From: Streptomyces avidinii
Lineage (GTDB): Bacteria; Actinomycetota; Actinomycetes; Streptomycetales; Streptomycetaceae
Length of the DNA stretch: 64,000 nucleotides
Direction: 5' to 3'
Assembly (NCBI RefSeq): GCF_014650695.1
Contig: NZ_BMVL01000014.1
Coordinates: 62,001-126,000, forward strand
The position numbers were made by a program, and so were the translations under genes. Positions 54,330 through 64,000 of the stretch are shown here, piece after piece. The notes under the pieces are model-generated. The model saw nothing but the letters and a program-made list of their open reading frames with translations, was not told the DNA's origin and ran no database searches. Numbering within the stretch: the first letter of the stretch is position 1; the number at the start of each line of letters is the position of its first letter.

Positions 54330-55445
54330 TTACTTCTGCCGCTTGTAGAACGGCAGCGCCACGACCTCGTACGGCTCATGCGTACCGCGAATGTCGACGC
54401 CTACGCCGGAGGTACCGGGCGCGGCGTGCGCCGCGTCCACGTACGCCATCGCGATCGGCTTGCCCAGCGTCGGGGACGGGGCGCCGGAGGTGACCTCGCC
54501 GATGACCTGACCGTCGGCGACGACCGGGAACCCGGCGCGCGGAACGCGGCGGCCCTCGGCGATCAGACCGACCAGCTTGCGCGGCGGGTTGGTGGCGGCA
54601 CGCTCGGCGGCGGCCTCCAGCGCGGCGCGGCCGACGAAGTCCCCCTCCTTCTCGAACTTCACGACCCGGCCCAGGCCCGCGTCGAACGGGGTGAGGGAGG
54701 TGGTCAGCTCGTGCCCGTACAGCGGCATGCCCGCTTCCAGGCGCAGGGTGTCGCGGCAGGACAGGCCGGCCGGCACCAGGCCGACGCCCTCGCCGGCCTT
54801 GGTCAGCGCCTGCCACAGCTCGACGGCGTGCTCGGGGGAGACGAACAGCTCGAAGCCGTCCTCGCCCGTGTAGCCCGTACGCGCGATCAGCGCGGGCACG
54901 CCCGCGACGGTGCCCGGCAGGCCGGCGTAGTACTTGAGGCCGTCCAGGTCGGCGTCGGTCAGGGAGGCCAGAATCCCGGGGGACTCCGGACCCTGCACCG
55001 CGAGCAGCGCGTACGCGTCGCGGTCGTCTCGGACCTCGGTGTCGAAGCCGGCGGCACGCTCGGTCAGGGCGTCCAGGACGACCTGGGCGTTGGAGGCGTT
55101 GGCGACGACCATGTACTCGGTCTCGCCGAGGCGGTAGACGATCAGGTCGTCGACGATCCCGCCGTCCTCCTGACAGATGTGCGTGTAGCGGGCGCGGCCG
55201 ACACCGACGGTGGAGATGTTGCCGACCAGCGCGTGGTCCAGGGCCTTGACGGCCTCCGGGCCGGTCAGCGTGATCTCGCCCATGTGGGACAGGTCGAAGA
55301 GACCGGCCTTCGTACGGACGGCGTTGTGCTCGTCGCGCTCGCTGGCGTACCGCAGCGGCATGTCCCAGCCCGCGAAGTCGGTCATGGTCGCACCGAGCGA
55401 GCGGTGCAGCGCATCGAGGGCGGTCAGGCGGGGGGCAGTGCTCAT
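54330..55445 (-). CDS. gcvT: aminomethyltransferase (glycine cleavage T protein)
   Basis: Moves the methylene group from H protein to tetrahydrofolate, releasing ammonia. The 371-residue protein starts MSTAPRLTALDALHRSLGATMTDFAGWDMPLRY, typical of GcvT, and contains GLFDLSHMGEI with the catalytic Asp region (KALDHAL), GYTGEDGFELFV and the C-terminal domain with KLVGLIAEGRRVPRAG. ATG 55445 is first after the glycine riboswitch; the frame is open further upstream but into the riboswitch. Leads the gcvT-gcvH-glyA operon. Confidence 0.97.
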   Translation of the reverse strand: MSTAPRLTALDALHRSLGATMTDFAGWDMPLRYASERDEHNAVRTKAGLFDLSHMGEITLTGPEAVKALDHALVGNISTVGVGRARYTHICQEDGGIVDDLIVYRLGETEYMVVANASNAQVVLDALTERAAGFDTEVRDDRDAYALLAVQGPESPGILASLTDADLDGLKYYAGLPGTVAGVPALIARTGYTGEDGFELFVSPEHAVELWQALTKAGEGVGLVPAGLSCRDTLRLEAGMPLYGHELTTSLTPFDAGLGRVVKFEKEGDFVGRAALEAAAERAATNPPRKLVGLIAEGRRVPRAGFPVVADGQVIGEVTSGAPSPTLGKPIAMAYVDAAHAAPGTSGVGVDIRGTHEPYEVVALPFYKRQK

Positions 55446-55489
55446 GGGTGTGGCTCCCGGGTCCCAGGGCATCGACATGACATGACGAG

Positions 55490-55722
55490 GACGTTCCTCC
55501 CCATCTGTCATCGGAACCTGAGAGGTTCGCCGAGAGTTCCGCCGATCAGCAGATCGCCGGGTCTCCTCGACTTGCACCTTGGGTGGAGCTGCGCAGCAGC
55601 TCGCTTTTCAGATCTGCCTCATCCACGCGGTACGGGGCCTGAGAGATTCAAGGGAGGTTCTTGCTCCTTCGGCGCCCGCGCACGGCCTTGCGGCGTGCCG
55701 GGACTCTCCCGCGCGGATTCAA
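55490..55722 (-). promoter_or_regulatory. tandem glycine riboswitch upstream of gcvT
   Basis: Read on the minus strand, the first aptamer begins near 55715 with GCGCGGGAGAGTCC and continues GCGCCGAAGGAGCAA, CCTCCCT, TGAATCTCTCAGGC and CTGAAAAGC. The second follows with CACCCAAGGTGCAAG, CGGCGAACCTCTCAGGT, CCGATGACAGATGGGGAGG. Both conserved cores of the two-aptamer glycine riboswitch are present in order. It should switch gcvT-gcvH-glyA on when glycine is high. Confidence 0.93.
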
Positions 55723-55909
55723 GCGGCCTGTATGCAGTTGGTCCAGATGGCGCACATCATTGCACGCCGTGCCCGGCATCGGGCGGCGGGGGCCGAAAGT
55801 TCGTACGGCTCTCCGAAGGGTCCGACCGGAACCGGGGCCGCCGGATTACCGTCTCTTTACACTCAGTGGGCAAGGGTCCTGGTGACCCGATTCGGGGGAG
55901 GCGAACACT

Positions 55910-56584
55910 GTGCGGAGATTCGGAGTGGTGACGACGACGGGAACCGTGGAAGCGGTGCCGGCGCAGCGGGGCGCGCAGGGCCGCAGGAGGGCGGCCGACG
56001 CCGGCCTCGGCCTCGTGCGCGACCTGCGCGGCCCCGCCGTGCGCACCCCCCAGCCGCTCGGCTTCGCGGCCGGGGACATCGTCGTGGTGTCCGGCCTGCC
56101 CGGCGGCGGGAAGAGCACCCTGATCAAGCGGGCGGCCGCCGAGGGCGGGGCCGTCGACTCCCAGGACACCCGCGAGCGCTGGGAGCAGAGCATGCCCGCC
56201 GCGCTCCCGTACGCGGTGTACCGGCCGCTGGTGCGCGCCGCGCACTACTGGGGGCTCTGGCGGATCCTGCGGTCCGGGGCCTCCGTGGTCGTCCACGACT
56301 GCGGTACGCAGAGCTGGGTACGGGGGCTGCTCGCGGCCGCCGCGCGGCGCCGGGGCCGGGCGCTGCACCTGCTCCTGCTGGACAGCAGCCCCGAGGAGGC
56401 CCTCTCCGGGCAGGCCGCGCGCGGCCGCCGGGTGTCCGCGTACGCCTTCGCCCGCCACCGCGGTGCGGTGGGCCGCCTGCTCCGCGAGGCCGAAGCGGGG
56501 CGCCCGCCCGCGGGCTGCGCATCGGCGACCCTGCTGGACCGCCGCTCGGCCGCCGCCGTGACCGGGATCCACTTCCACGGCTGA
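55910..56584 (+). CDS. P-loop ATPase/kinase of unknown function
   Basis: A 224-residue cytoplasmic protein. The Walker A motif is GLPGGGKST near residues 63-71, followed by a zeta-toxin/kinase-like arrangement with VDSQDTRERWEQ (possible substrate-binding Asp and Arg) and VVVHDCGTQSW as Walker B. LLLLDSSPEEAL and RGRRVSAYAFARHRGAV supply the lid arginines expected of a small-molecule or nucleotide kinase. Substrate unknown. GTG 55910 follows GGGGGAGG. It is divergent from the riboswitch operon and 86 nt ahead of the first SseB-like gene. Confidence 0.82.
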   Translation: MRRFGVVTTTGTVEAVPAQRGAQGRRRAADAGLGLVRDLRGPAVRTPQPLGFAAGDIVVVSGLPGGGKSTLIKRAAAEGGAVDSQDTRERWEQSMPAALPYAVYRPLVRAAHYWGLWRILRSGASVVVHDCGTQSWVRGLLAAAARRRGRALHLLLLDSSPEEALSGQAARGRRVSAYAFARHRGAVGRLLREAEAGRPPAGCASATLLDRRSAAAVTGIHFHG

Positions 56585-56670
56585 GCCGCCGGCGGGCCCC
56601 CGGCAACGCTGCGGCACACGGGCCGGTACCCTGCGGGGCGACACGCGGCGGGATCACGGAGGCACGGGAC

Positions 56671-57405
56671 ATGCAGGGCAGCGGCTGGCCGGGGAATGAG
56701 CTGGAGCAGGTGCTCGGGGCGGCGCTCGGGCAGCCGGACGCCGGCGGGCGGATCCTCGAGGTCCTCGGGCGCAGCCAGGTGTGGGTGCCCCTGCCGGGCG
56801 GCGTCACGCAGCCGACGGGCGGTCTCGACCTGCCCACCATGGACATCGGCGGGGCGGCGTACGTGCCCGTCTACAGCTCCGAGGCCCAGTTCCTGGCCTG
56901 CGTCGGCCCCGGCATGGACTTCGCGGTGGCGCCGGCCGTCGAGTTCGCCCGCGGCCTGCCCCCGCAGCTCGGCATCGCCCTCAACCCCGAGGGCGCCGTC
57001 GGCGTACCGCTCCCGCCGCCCGCCGTCGCCGAGCTCTGCCGCACCGGGCGGACCCCGCTCGACGGCCCCGCCACCGGCGGCCGCGTCCGGCTCTACGAGC
57101 CCGACTGGCAGGACGATCCGGTGGACTTCCTGGCCGCCGCCACCGAGGAGTTCCGCGCCACCGGGGTGGTCGCCGCCGCGCACCGCTGCCTCGCCAGCGT
57201 CGAGGGCGGGGCGCCCCAGCTGTTCATCGGTGTCCGCCTGGTGGGATGGGAACCGGAGATGCAGGAGGCGCCGATGGAGGCCCTCGGGCGGGCCCTGACG
57301 CGCGTCCCGCCGCCGTGGCCCGTGCAGTTGATTCTGCTGGACGCCGTCCAGGACCCGGTCACGGACTGGATTCGTGAGCGCGTACGCCCCTTCTACCTCC
57401 CATAG
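56671..57405 (+). CDS. sseB: enhanced serine sensitivity protein SseB-like (1)
   Basis: A 244-residue protein with the SseB N-terminal domain (LGRSQVWVPLPGG, DIGGAAYVPVYSSEAQFLACVGPG) and a C-terminal SseB_C domain (VRLYEPDWQDDPVDFLAAATEEF, DPVTDWIRERVRPFYLP). SseB gave E. coli serine sensitivity when overexpressed, but its biochemical function is not known. ATG 56671 follows GGAGGCACGGGAC. It is the first of two tandem paralogues and lies beside serine/glycine genes, which may or may not be meaningful. Confidence 0.85.
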   Translation: MQGSGWPGNELEQVLGAALGQPDAGGRILEVLGRSQVWVPLPGGVTQPTGGLDLPTMDIGGAAYVPVYSSEAQFLACVGPGMDFAVAPAVEFARGLPPQLGIALNPEGAVGVPLPPPAVAELCRTGRTPLDGPATGGRVRLYEPDWQDDPVDFLAAATEEFRATGVVAAAHRCLASVEGGAPQLFIGVRLVGWEPEMQEAPMEALGRALTRVPPPWPVQLILLDAVQDPVTDWIRERVRPFYLP

Positions 57406-57498
57406 GGCCGCTTAAGCTGGTTACATCTCCTGGCCGCACGCGTGATGCCGGTTCGGAGGGCACGCGTGGAGCGACGGGCGGACGAAGAGGGGTTCCGG

Positions 57499-58239
57499 GT
57501 GAGTGCGTCAGGCACGGCCGCGGCCGGGCAGGTCGAGCACATGATGCGCCAGGTGACTCCCGGGCGCTACGAGAGTTACGAGTCACTCCTGCATGCCCTC
57601 TCGGAGGGCCGGCTGTGGATGCTGCTCTGGCAGGGGCAGCCGGGCTCCCCGGACGCCCAGTACGGCGGCATGGAGGTCGAGAGCCTCGGCTACGCGCCCT
57701 GCGTCACCTCCCCCCAGGAATTGGCCGCCAGCGGCTGGAACCGGGGCTACGAGGTGGTCACCGGGCGGGACATCGCCCGCGCGCTGTACCCGGACCGCTG
57801 GGGCCTGTGGCTCAACCCGCACGCCCAGGGGGGCGGCCTCGGCGTGCCCTGGGCCGACCTGCGCCGGATCGCCACCGGCCTGGACCGGATGCCGGCCGGC
57901 CCGCTGCGCCTCTCCGAGCCCGCGATCGAGCTGCCGCAGTTCTACGGGCTGCTGACCCAGCACGCGCACCGCACCCCGGCCGTCCGGTCGCTGCGCCGCG
58001 CCTGGGTGCAGCCCGCGCTGGGCTCCCCGTACCTCGCGGTCGGGCTCGACCTGTACGACGCCTCCGCGCCCGCGCTGGAATCCGTACGGGAGATGATGCG
58101 CCAGTCCGTCGGGGTGGTCCCCGAGGGGGTCCCGGTGTGCACGGTCGCGCTCGCGGACGAGCACGACCCCGTGGCCATGTGGCTGCGCGCGCAGACCCGA
58201 CCCTTCTACGACCGCGAGGGCCAGGCGCCGGCGTACTGA
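57499..58239 (+). CDS. enhanced serine sensitivity protein SseB-like (2)
   Basis: A 246-residue paralogue of the preceding gene, with the same two-domain order: SseB-type N-terminus (SEGRLWMLLWQGQPGSPDAQYGGMEVESLGYAPCVTSPQELAA), a middle region with RDIARALYPDRWGLWLNP, and the C-terminal half ending in DPVAMWLRAQTRPFYDREG, matching DPVTDWIRERVRPFY of the first copy. GTG 57499 follows GAGGGG at 6-7 nt; an ATG at 57442 is in frame. A terminator follows at 58281. Confidence 0.82.
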   Translation: MSASGTAAAGQVEHMMRQVTPGRYESYESLLHALSEGRLWMLLWQGQPGSPDAQYGGMEVESLGYAPCVTSPQELAASGWNRGYEVVTGRDIARALYPDRWGLWLNPHAQGGGLGVPWADLRRIATGLDRMPAGPLRLSEPAIELPQFYGLLTQHAHRTPAVRSLRRAWVQPALGSPYLAVGLDLYDASAPALESVREMMRQSVGVVPEGVPVCTVALADEHDPVAMWLRAQTRPFYDREGQAPAY

Positions 58240-58670
58240 CCCGGCATTGCGCGATATCCGCATATTGAGACATCTGTCTCGAAGGCCGCACCGGTCCCAC
58301 TGGTGCGGCCTTCGGCATATCCGGTGAATCCGCACAAGATCCATGCCTGAAGAGGCAGTTGGGCCGAATGTCCGTTCCGTGCCGAACGGGCGGTGTTTCA
58401 CCGCTCAACAGATCCCGGGGTTCGGATAACGGAAGGTGTAGGCGTAGATCACGGTTGCGCATCACATCCCCGGCAGGTCTGGCGGGCGCTCGAGAGGGCG
58501 TTGAAGACTCCACCCCACCGAAGGCCGGTCCATCTCGCAAGCGCCAGCTCTTCACGTGCACTTCAGGCACATTTCTCGCCAATCGCACCACCAGCGACGC
58601 CGATTGAACCAAGCCGCCACAGCGGCGGGCATGGGCCGGCCACCGTCGGCCGAGAGGGGTCCCCACCACG
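58240..58670. other. gap before the opp operon
   Basis: No gene supported. It contains the SseB terminator (58281-58313), a small inverted repeat GCGGTG-TTT-CACCGC (58390-58404) and a possible -10-like GGATAAC near 58424. The opp promoter is presumably here. Confidence 0.5.
58281..58313 (+). terminator. terminator after the SseB-like genes
   Basis: Perfect 12-bp stem GAAGGCCGCACC (58281-58292) with GGTGCGGCCTTC (58302-58313), 9-nt loop. Confidence 0.8.
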
Positions 58671-59666
58671 ATGACGGCACCACTGCACGACACCAGCGCG
58701 GCCGAGCCCGCGGCCGTGGCCACCCCCGAGGTTCCGCAGAAGGCGATCGAGGGCCGCTCCCCGTGGCAGATCGCCTGGCTGCGACTGAAGCGCGACAAGG
58801 TCGCGCTGGCCGGCGGCGTCATCGTGCTGCTGCTGATCCTCGTCGCGATCTTCGCGCCGCTGATCGTCAAGGCCTTCGGGCACCCGCCGGAGGAGCTGCA
58901 CGAGGACCTCCTCGACCCGCTGCTCGGCCTGCCGGTCGGCGACTGGGGCGGCATGAGCGGCGACTTCCTGCTCGGCATCGAGCCGGTCAACGGCCGCGAC
59001 GTCTTCAGCCGGATCGTCTACGGCGCGCGGATCTCGCTGCTCGTGGCCTTCCTGTCCGCCTTCGTGGCGGTTTCGCTGGGAACCTTCTTCGGCATCGTCG
59101 CCGGCTACTTCGGCGGCTGGGTCGATGCGGCCATCAGCCGGGTCATGGACCTGCTGCTGGCCTTCCCGCAGCTGCTCTTCATCATCGCGCTGATCTCCGT
59201 CATCCCCAACAAGCTGTGGGGCTTCGAGGGATCGGGCCTGCGCATCGCCGTGCTGGTGCTGGTCATCGGGTTCTTCGGCTGGCCCTACATCGGCCGGATC
59301 GTCCGCGGCCAGACCCTGTCGCTGCGTGAGCGCGAGTACGTCGAGGCCGCCCGCAGCCTCGGCGCCGGCCGCTTCTACATCCTCTTCCGCGAACTGCTCC
59401 CGAACCTGGTGGCACCCATCACCGTCTACGCGACGCTGATGATCCCCACCAACGTGCTGACCGAGGCGGCCCTCAGCTTCCTCGGAGTCGGCGTCAAGCC
59501 GCCCACGCCGTCCTGGGGAGAAACCCTCTCCACGGCCGTGCGTACCTACGAGGACGATCCGCTCTTCATGATCTTCCCCGGCGTGGCGATCTTCATCACC
59601 GTGCTGGCCTTCAACCTCTTCGGCGACGGCGTCCGTGACGCCCTCGACCCGAAGGGCTCCCGCTAG
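58671..59666 (+). CDS. oppC: oligopeptide ABC transporter permease, OppC type
   Basis: A 331-residue integral membrane permease. After a cytoplasmic N-terminus of about 40 residues come six membrane helices; the first is GGVIVLLLILVAIFAPLI. The EAA loop that contacts the ATPases is visible as YVEAARSLGAGRFYILFRELLPNL. The signature DLLLAFPQLLFIIALIS is typical of the OppC/DppC branch. ATG 58671 follows GAGAGGGG. It is first in oppC-A-B-D-F, unlike the A-B-C-D-F order of enteric bacteria. Confidence 0.94.
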   Translation: MTAPLHDTSAAEPAAVATPEVPQKAIEGRSPWQIAWLRLKRDKVALAGGVIVLLLILVAIFAPLIVKAFGHPPEELHEDLLDPLLGLPVGDWGGMSGDFLLGIEPVNGRDVFSRIVYGARISLLVAFLSAFVAVSLGTFFGIVAGYFGGWVDAAISRVMDLLLAFPQLLFIIALISVIPNKLWGFEGSGLRIAVLVLVIGFFGWPYIGRIVRGQTLSLREREYVEAARSLGAGRFYILFRELLPNLVAPITVYATLMIPTNVLTEAALSFLGVGVKPPTPSWGETLSTAVRTYEDDPLFMIFPGVAIFITVLAFNLFGDGVRDALDPKGSR

Positions 59667-59740
59667 CCGACGCAGGGCCAACCAGGAACCGGCCTCGTGC
59701 CGTACGTACACCGGAACTACAACGGAGGGTTGCGAGCATC

Positions 59741-61519
59741 GTGACTACCCATCGCACGTCGAAGCGCAGACTTGCTGCCGGCACGGCCGTCGTGCTCGCG
59801 GTCATGCTGACCGCGACCGCCTGTGGCGGAGACGGCAAGAAGGACGAGAAGGCGGCTGCCGGCGGCGGCGCCTTCAACGCCGGCATCGACAAGGTCTCCA
59901 ACGCCTCGGACAAGAAGGGCGGCGAACTCAAGTTCGTCGGTACCCAGGACGCCGACTCGTGGGACCCGCAGCGCGGCTACTACGGCTTCATGTGGGACTT
60001 CTCCCGCTACTACACGCGCCAGCTGGTCAGCTTCAAGCCCGCCCCCGGTCAGCAGAGCACCGAGCTCGTCCCGGACCTCGCCACCGCCAAGGCCGAGATC
60101 AGCGACGGCGGCAAGACCTACAAGTACACCCTCAAGGACAACGTGACCTGGGAGGACGGCTCGCCCGTCACCGCCCAGGAGATCAAGTACGGCATCGAGC
60201 GCACCTGGGCGCAGGACGTCATCTCCGGCGGCCCGGTCTACATCCAGCAGGTCCTGGACCCGAAGGCCGAGTACCCCGGCCCGTACAAGGACACCGCTCC
60301 TGACAAGCTCGGCCTGAAGGCGATCGAGACCCCGGACGCGAAGACCATCATCTTCAAGCTCCCCATCCCCAACGGTGACTTCGAGCAGATGCTGGCCATG
60401 CCGGCGGCGAGCCCGGTCAAGCCGGACAAGGACACCGCGGCCAAGTACGGCCTGAAGCCCTTCTCCAACGGCCCGTACAAGATCGACTCGTACGAGCCCA
60501 ACAAGGGCATGAAGCTCTCGCGCAACGAGAACTTCAAGGCCGAGTCGGACACCATCCGCAAGGCGCTCCCGGACACCATCTCGGTCACGTTCATGGCGAA
60601 CGCGGACGACATGGACAAGCGCCTGATCAACGGCGAGTTCGACGTCGACATCAACGCGACCGGCATCGGCCAGGCGGCCCGCGCCACCGCGCTGAAGGAG
60701 CACAAGGGCAACCTCGACAACGGTCAGACGGGCTTCATCCGGTACGCGGTGATGCCGCAGACCGTCGCCCCGTTCGACAACATCGAGTGCCGCAAGGCCG
60801 TCATCTACGCGGCCGACAAGAAGTCCCTGCAGACCGCCCGCGGCGGCCCGCAGGCCGGTGGCGACATCGCCCCCAACATGCTCCCGCTGGGCATCAAGGG
60901 CTCCGACGCCAAGTACGACCCGTTCGAGGTCCTGCAGAACGACGGCAAGCCGAACCTGGAGAAGGCCAAGGCCGCGCTGAAGGCCTGCGGCAAGGAGACC
61001 GGCTTCAAGACGACCATCGCGGTCCGCAACAACAAGCCGGTCGAGGTCGCGACCGCCGTCTCGCTGCAGAACGCCCTCAAGCAGGTCGGCATCGAGGCCG
61101 ACGTCGACCAGTTCGACGGCGCCCAGCACTCCGGGATCATCGGTTCGCCGAAGGTCGTCAAGGAGAAGAACTACGGCATCATCATCATGGGCTGGGGCGC
61201 CGACTTCCCGACCGGTCAGGGCTTCTCCCAGCCGCTGGTCGACGGTCGCTTCATCCTGCAGAGCGGCAACAACAACTACTCCGAGCTCAACGACCCGGCG
61301 ATCAACAAGCTGTTCGACGACGCCATCGCGGAGACCGACCCGACCAAGGCCGGCGAGATCTACAAGCAGATGAACCAGAAGGTCTCCGAGGCCGCGGTCT
61401 ACCTGCCCTTCGTCTTCGACAAGACGATCACCTGGCGCAGCACCCGGCTGACGAACGCCTACACCACCGACGCCTACAACGGCCGCTACGACTACGCCTC
61501 GCTCGGTGTCGTGAAGTAA
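59741..61519 (+). CDS. oppA: oligopeptide ABC transporter substrate-binding lipoprotein
   Basis: A 592-residue exported lipoprotein of solute-binding family 5. The lipobox is TATACGG (Cys near residue 28). A short Lys/Ala/Gly linker precedes the binding domain, which contains the family pattern TWEDGSPVTAQEIKYGIERTW (about residues 146-165) and FSNGPYKIDSYEPNKGMKL. Ligand class is probably di- or oligopeptides but is not provable from sequence. GTG 59741 lies 12 nt after GGAGGG, slightly far. The hairpin at 61599-61627 separates it from oppB. Confidence 0.93.
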   Translation: MTTHRTSKRRLAAGTAVVLAVMLTATACGGDGKKDEKAAAGGGAFNAGIDKVSNASDKKGGELKFVGTQDADSWDPQRGYYGFMWDFSRYYTRQLVSFKPAPGQQSTELVPDLATAKAEISDGGKTYKYTLKDNVTWEDGSPVTAQEIKYGIERTWAQDVISGGPVYIQQVLDPKAEYPGPYKDTAPDKLGLKAIETPDAKTIIFKLPIPNGDFEQMLAMPAASPVKPDKDTAAKYGLKPFSNGPYKIDSYEPNKGMKLSRNENFKAESDTIRKALPDTISVTFMANADDMDKRLINGEFDVDINATGIGQAARATALKEHKGNLDNGQTGFIRYAVMPQTVAPFDNIECRKAVIYAADKKSLQTARGGPQAGGDIAPNMLPLGIKGSDAKYDPFEVLQNDGKPNLEKAKAALKACGKETGFKTTIAVRNNKPVEVATAVSLQNALKQVGIEADVDQFDGAQHSGIIGSPKVVKEKNYGIIIMGWGADFPTGQGFSQPLVDGRFILQSGNNNYSELNDPAINKLFDDAIAETDPTKAGEIYKQMNQKVSEAAVYLPFVFDKTITWRSTRLTNAYTTDAYNGRYDYASLGVVK

Positions 61520-61598
61520 CCGTCCGTCCGTCCAGTTCAGTGTTCCAGTGCCACACCCGCTAGGCACGAAGGGCAGGTGATGGCCGCGGTTACGGCTT

Positions 61599-61627
61599 GG
61601 GGGCGCTCTCCGGAAGGGGGCGCCCCC
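61599..61627 (+). terminator. partial terminator/processing hairpin between oppA and oppB
   Basis: GGGGGCGC (61599-61606) pairs with GCGCCCCC (61620-61627), 80 nt after the oppA stop and 24 nt before the oppB start. It may stop part of the transcripts so that binding protein outnumbers permease. Confidence 0.5.
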
Positions 61628-61650
61628 GGGCCGCAGCCAGGCCGAGCGCA

Positions 61651-62645
<995 letters not shown>

Positions 62646-62649
<4 letters not shown>

Positions 62650-63764
62650 CCGAATCGACCAAGACCGGAGCGCTCAACCAGCCCTTCACCGGCACCTCCT
62701 CCGCGCCCTCCACGGCCTTCCTCGAGGTCCGCGACCTCAAGGTGCACTTCCCGACCGAGGACGGTCTGGTCAAGTCGGTCGACGGACTCTCCTTCACGCT
62801 GGAGAAGGGCAAGACCCTCGGCATCGTGGGCGAGTCCGGATCCGGCAAGTCGGTCACCTCGCTCGGCATCATGGGCCTGCACCGCGTGGGCCAGTACGGC
62901 CGCCAGCGGGCCCGGCTCTCCGGCGAGATCTGGCTGGACGGCAAGGAGCTGCTCTCCGCGGACGAGGACGAGGTGCGCAGGCTGCGCGGCCGGGAGATCG
63001 CGATGATCTTCCAGGACCCGCTGTCCGCGATGCACCCGTACTTCACCGTCGGCAAGCAGATCGCCGAGGCGTACCGGGTCCACAACAAGGTCGACAAGAA
63101 GACCGCCCGCAAGCGGGCCGTCGAGCTCCTCGACCGCGTGGGCATCCCCGAGCCGCACAAGCGGGTCGACAGCTACCCGCACGAGTTCTCCGGCGGCATG
63201 CGCCAGCGCGCGATGATCGCGATGGCGCTGGTCAACAACCCCGAACTGCTCATCGCGGACGAGCCGACCACGGCCCTGGACGTCACCGTCCAGGCCCAGA
63301 TCCTCGACCTGATCCGGGACCTGCAGAAGGAGTTCGGCTCCGCGGTCATCATGATCACGCACGACCTCGGCGTGGTCGCCGAGATGGCCGACGAACTCCT
63401 CGTGATGTACGGCGGCCGGTGTGTGGAGCGGGGCACCGCGGAGAAGGTCTTCTACGAGCCCCGGCACCCCTACACCTGGGGGCTGCTCGGCTCGATGCCG
63501 CGCATCGACCGCGAGCAGACCGAGCGACTGATCCCGGTCAAGGGCTCGCCGCCCAGCCTCATCAACATCCCCAGCGGCTGTGCCTTCAACCCGCGCTGCC
63601 CGTACGCCGACGTACCCAAGGGCAACGTGACCCGCACGGTACGGCCCGAGCTCACGGCGCCGGACGACGCGGGGCAGGACGGCAGCCGACACTGGTCCGC
63701 CTGCCACATGTCGCAGGAGGAGCGGACCCGGATCTGGACCGAAGAGATTGCGCCGAAGCTGTGA
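62646..63764 (+). CDS. oppD: oligopeptide ABC transporter ATP-binding protein, OppD type
   Basis: A 372-residue cytoplasmic ATPase. Walker A is GESGSGKS near residue 61, the Q-loop is IFQDPLSAMHPY, the ABC signature FSGGMRQRAM, Walker B LLIADEPTTALDVTVQ and the switch His in ITHDLGVVAEM. The C-terminal oligo_HPY domain carries the three cysteines of CAFNPRCPYAD and ACHM, which in this family can hold an iron-sulfur cluster. It is coupled to oppB and oppF by 4-nt overlaps at both ends. Confidence 0.96.
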
Positions 63765-64000
63765 CCGACATCAAGAAGACGGATACGGCCGCCGGCATTC
63801 CGGCGCAGGCCACGGACTCTCCCGAGCCGCTGCTCAAGGTCACCGGCCTGACCAAGCACTTCCCCATCACCAAGGGGCTGCTGCGGCGTCAGGTGGGCGC
63901 GGTCAAGGCCGTCGACGGCATCGACTTCGACGTCCGGCGCGGTGAGACCCTCGGCATCGTCGGCGAGTCCGGCTGCGGGAAGTCGACCATGGGCCGGCTG
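63761..64000 (+). CDS. oppF: oligopeptide ABC transporter ATP-binding protein, OppF type (cut by window edge)
   Basis: The first 80 residues of the second transporter ATPase. The GTG at 63761 overlaps the oppD stop (GTGA). After about 25 flexible residues comes the OppF-type start LLKVTGLTKHFPITKGLLRRQVGAVKAVDGIDF, and Walker A GESGCGKST is complete just before the window ends. The remainder lies outside. Confidence 0.93.
   Translation, partial: MTDIKKTDTAAGIPAQATDSPEPLLKVTGLTKHFPITKGLLRRQVGAVKAVDGIDFDVRRGETLGIVGESGCGKSTMGRL

Overview
The window is high-GC actinobacterial DNA that reads as a Streptomyces chromosome. Most genes start with GTG or ATG after purine-rich ribosome sites, many operons use 4-nt ATGA/GTGA start-stop overlaps, and large stem-loops close most transcription units. 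From memory the gene order (pta, pfkA, merR-trx, glgB-mak-treS-glgE, glgP, M4 protease, glgX, two L,D-transpeptidases, enoyl-CoA hydratase, cabD, sdaA-glyA-gcvH-gcvT, opp) follows the SCO5425-SCO5480 interval of S. coelicolor. I saw no tRNA, rRNA, CRISPR array, transposase or phage gene.

Layout. (1) 1-4.1 kb: truncated pta divergent from an ATP-dependent phosphofructokinase, a cupin/zinc-ribbon protein, an HTH regulator, and a MerR-thioredoxin operon whose promoter predicts a leaderless mRNA. (2) 4.1-15.2 kb: the complete GlgE alpha-glucan module (glgE-treS-mak-glgB, all overlapping) divergent from glgP. (3) 15.3-18.3 kb: a small secreted protein and an M4 metalloprotease. (4) 18.6-35.9 kb: a Wzx/Wzy-type exopolysaccharide locus. 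It holds an initiating sugar-phosphate transferase, GDP-fucose genes gmd and fcl, two glycosyltransferases, a WcaF-like acetyltransferase, a Wzy-like polymerase, a Wzx-like flippase and a Wzz-like protein with a degenerate ATPase. It also has a large secreted propeller/LamG/DNRLRE protein, and a cytidylyltransferase and CDP-alcohol phosphotransferase at the edge. The gene content resembles an enterobacterial colanic-acid operon in a Gram-positive host. (5) 36-38.3 kb: glgX. (6) 38.5-43.7 kb: two paralogous L,D-transpeptidase lipoproteins flanking a SpaA-repeat surface protein that has a Lys/His-rich tail and no sortase motif. (7) 43.7-50.7 kb: enoyl-CoA hydratase, an anti-sigma-like kinase with a TTA codon, a translationally coupled deacetylase/propeller lipoprotein pair, an EF-hand protein, a PadR regulator with a flavoprotein, a RibD-like reductase and an AMIN-like secreted protein. 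(8) 50.8-58.2 kb: serine/glycine metabolism (sdaA, glyA, gcvH, gcvT) under a tandem glycine riboswitch, then an ATPase and two SseB-like genes. (9) 58.7-64 kb: an oligopeptide ABC operon in the order C-A-B-D-F, with oppF cut by the window edge.

How the parts work together. GlgE turns maltose-1-phosphate (from TreS plus maltokinase) into linear alpha-glucan. GlgB branches it, while GlgP and GlgX degrade it. The exopolysaccharide locus would make a lipid-linked, fucose-containing repeat unit, flip it, polymerise it and modify it. The glycine riboswitch couples glycine level to cleavage and serine interconversion. The most unusual elements are the colanic-acid-like locus, the Ldt-SpaA-Ldt module, an orphan terminator suggesting a small RNA near 3.2 kb, and several paired palindromes that look like operators.
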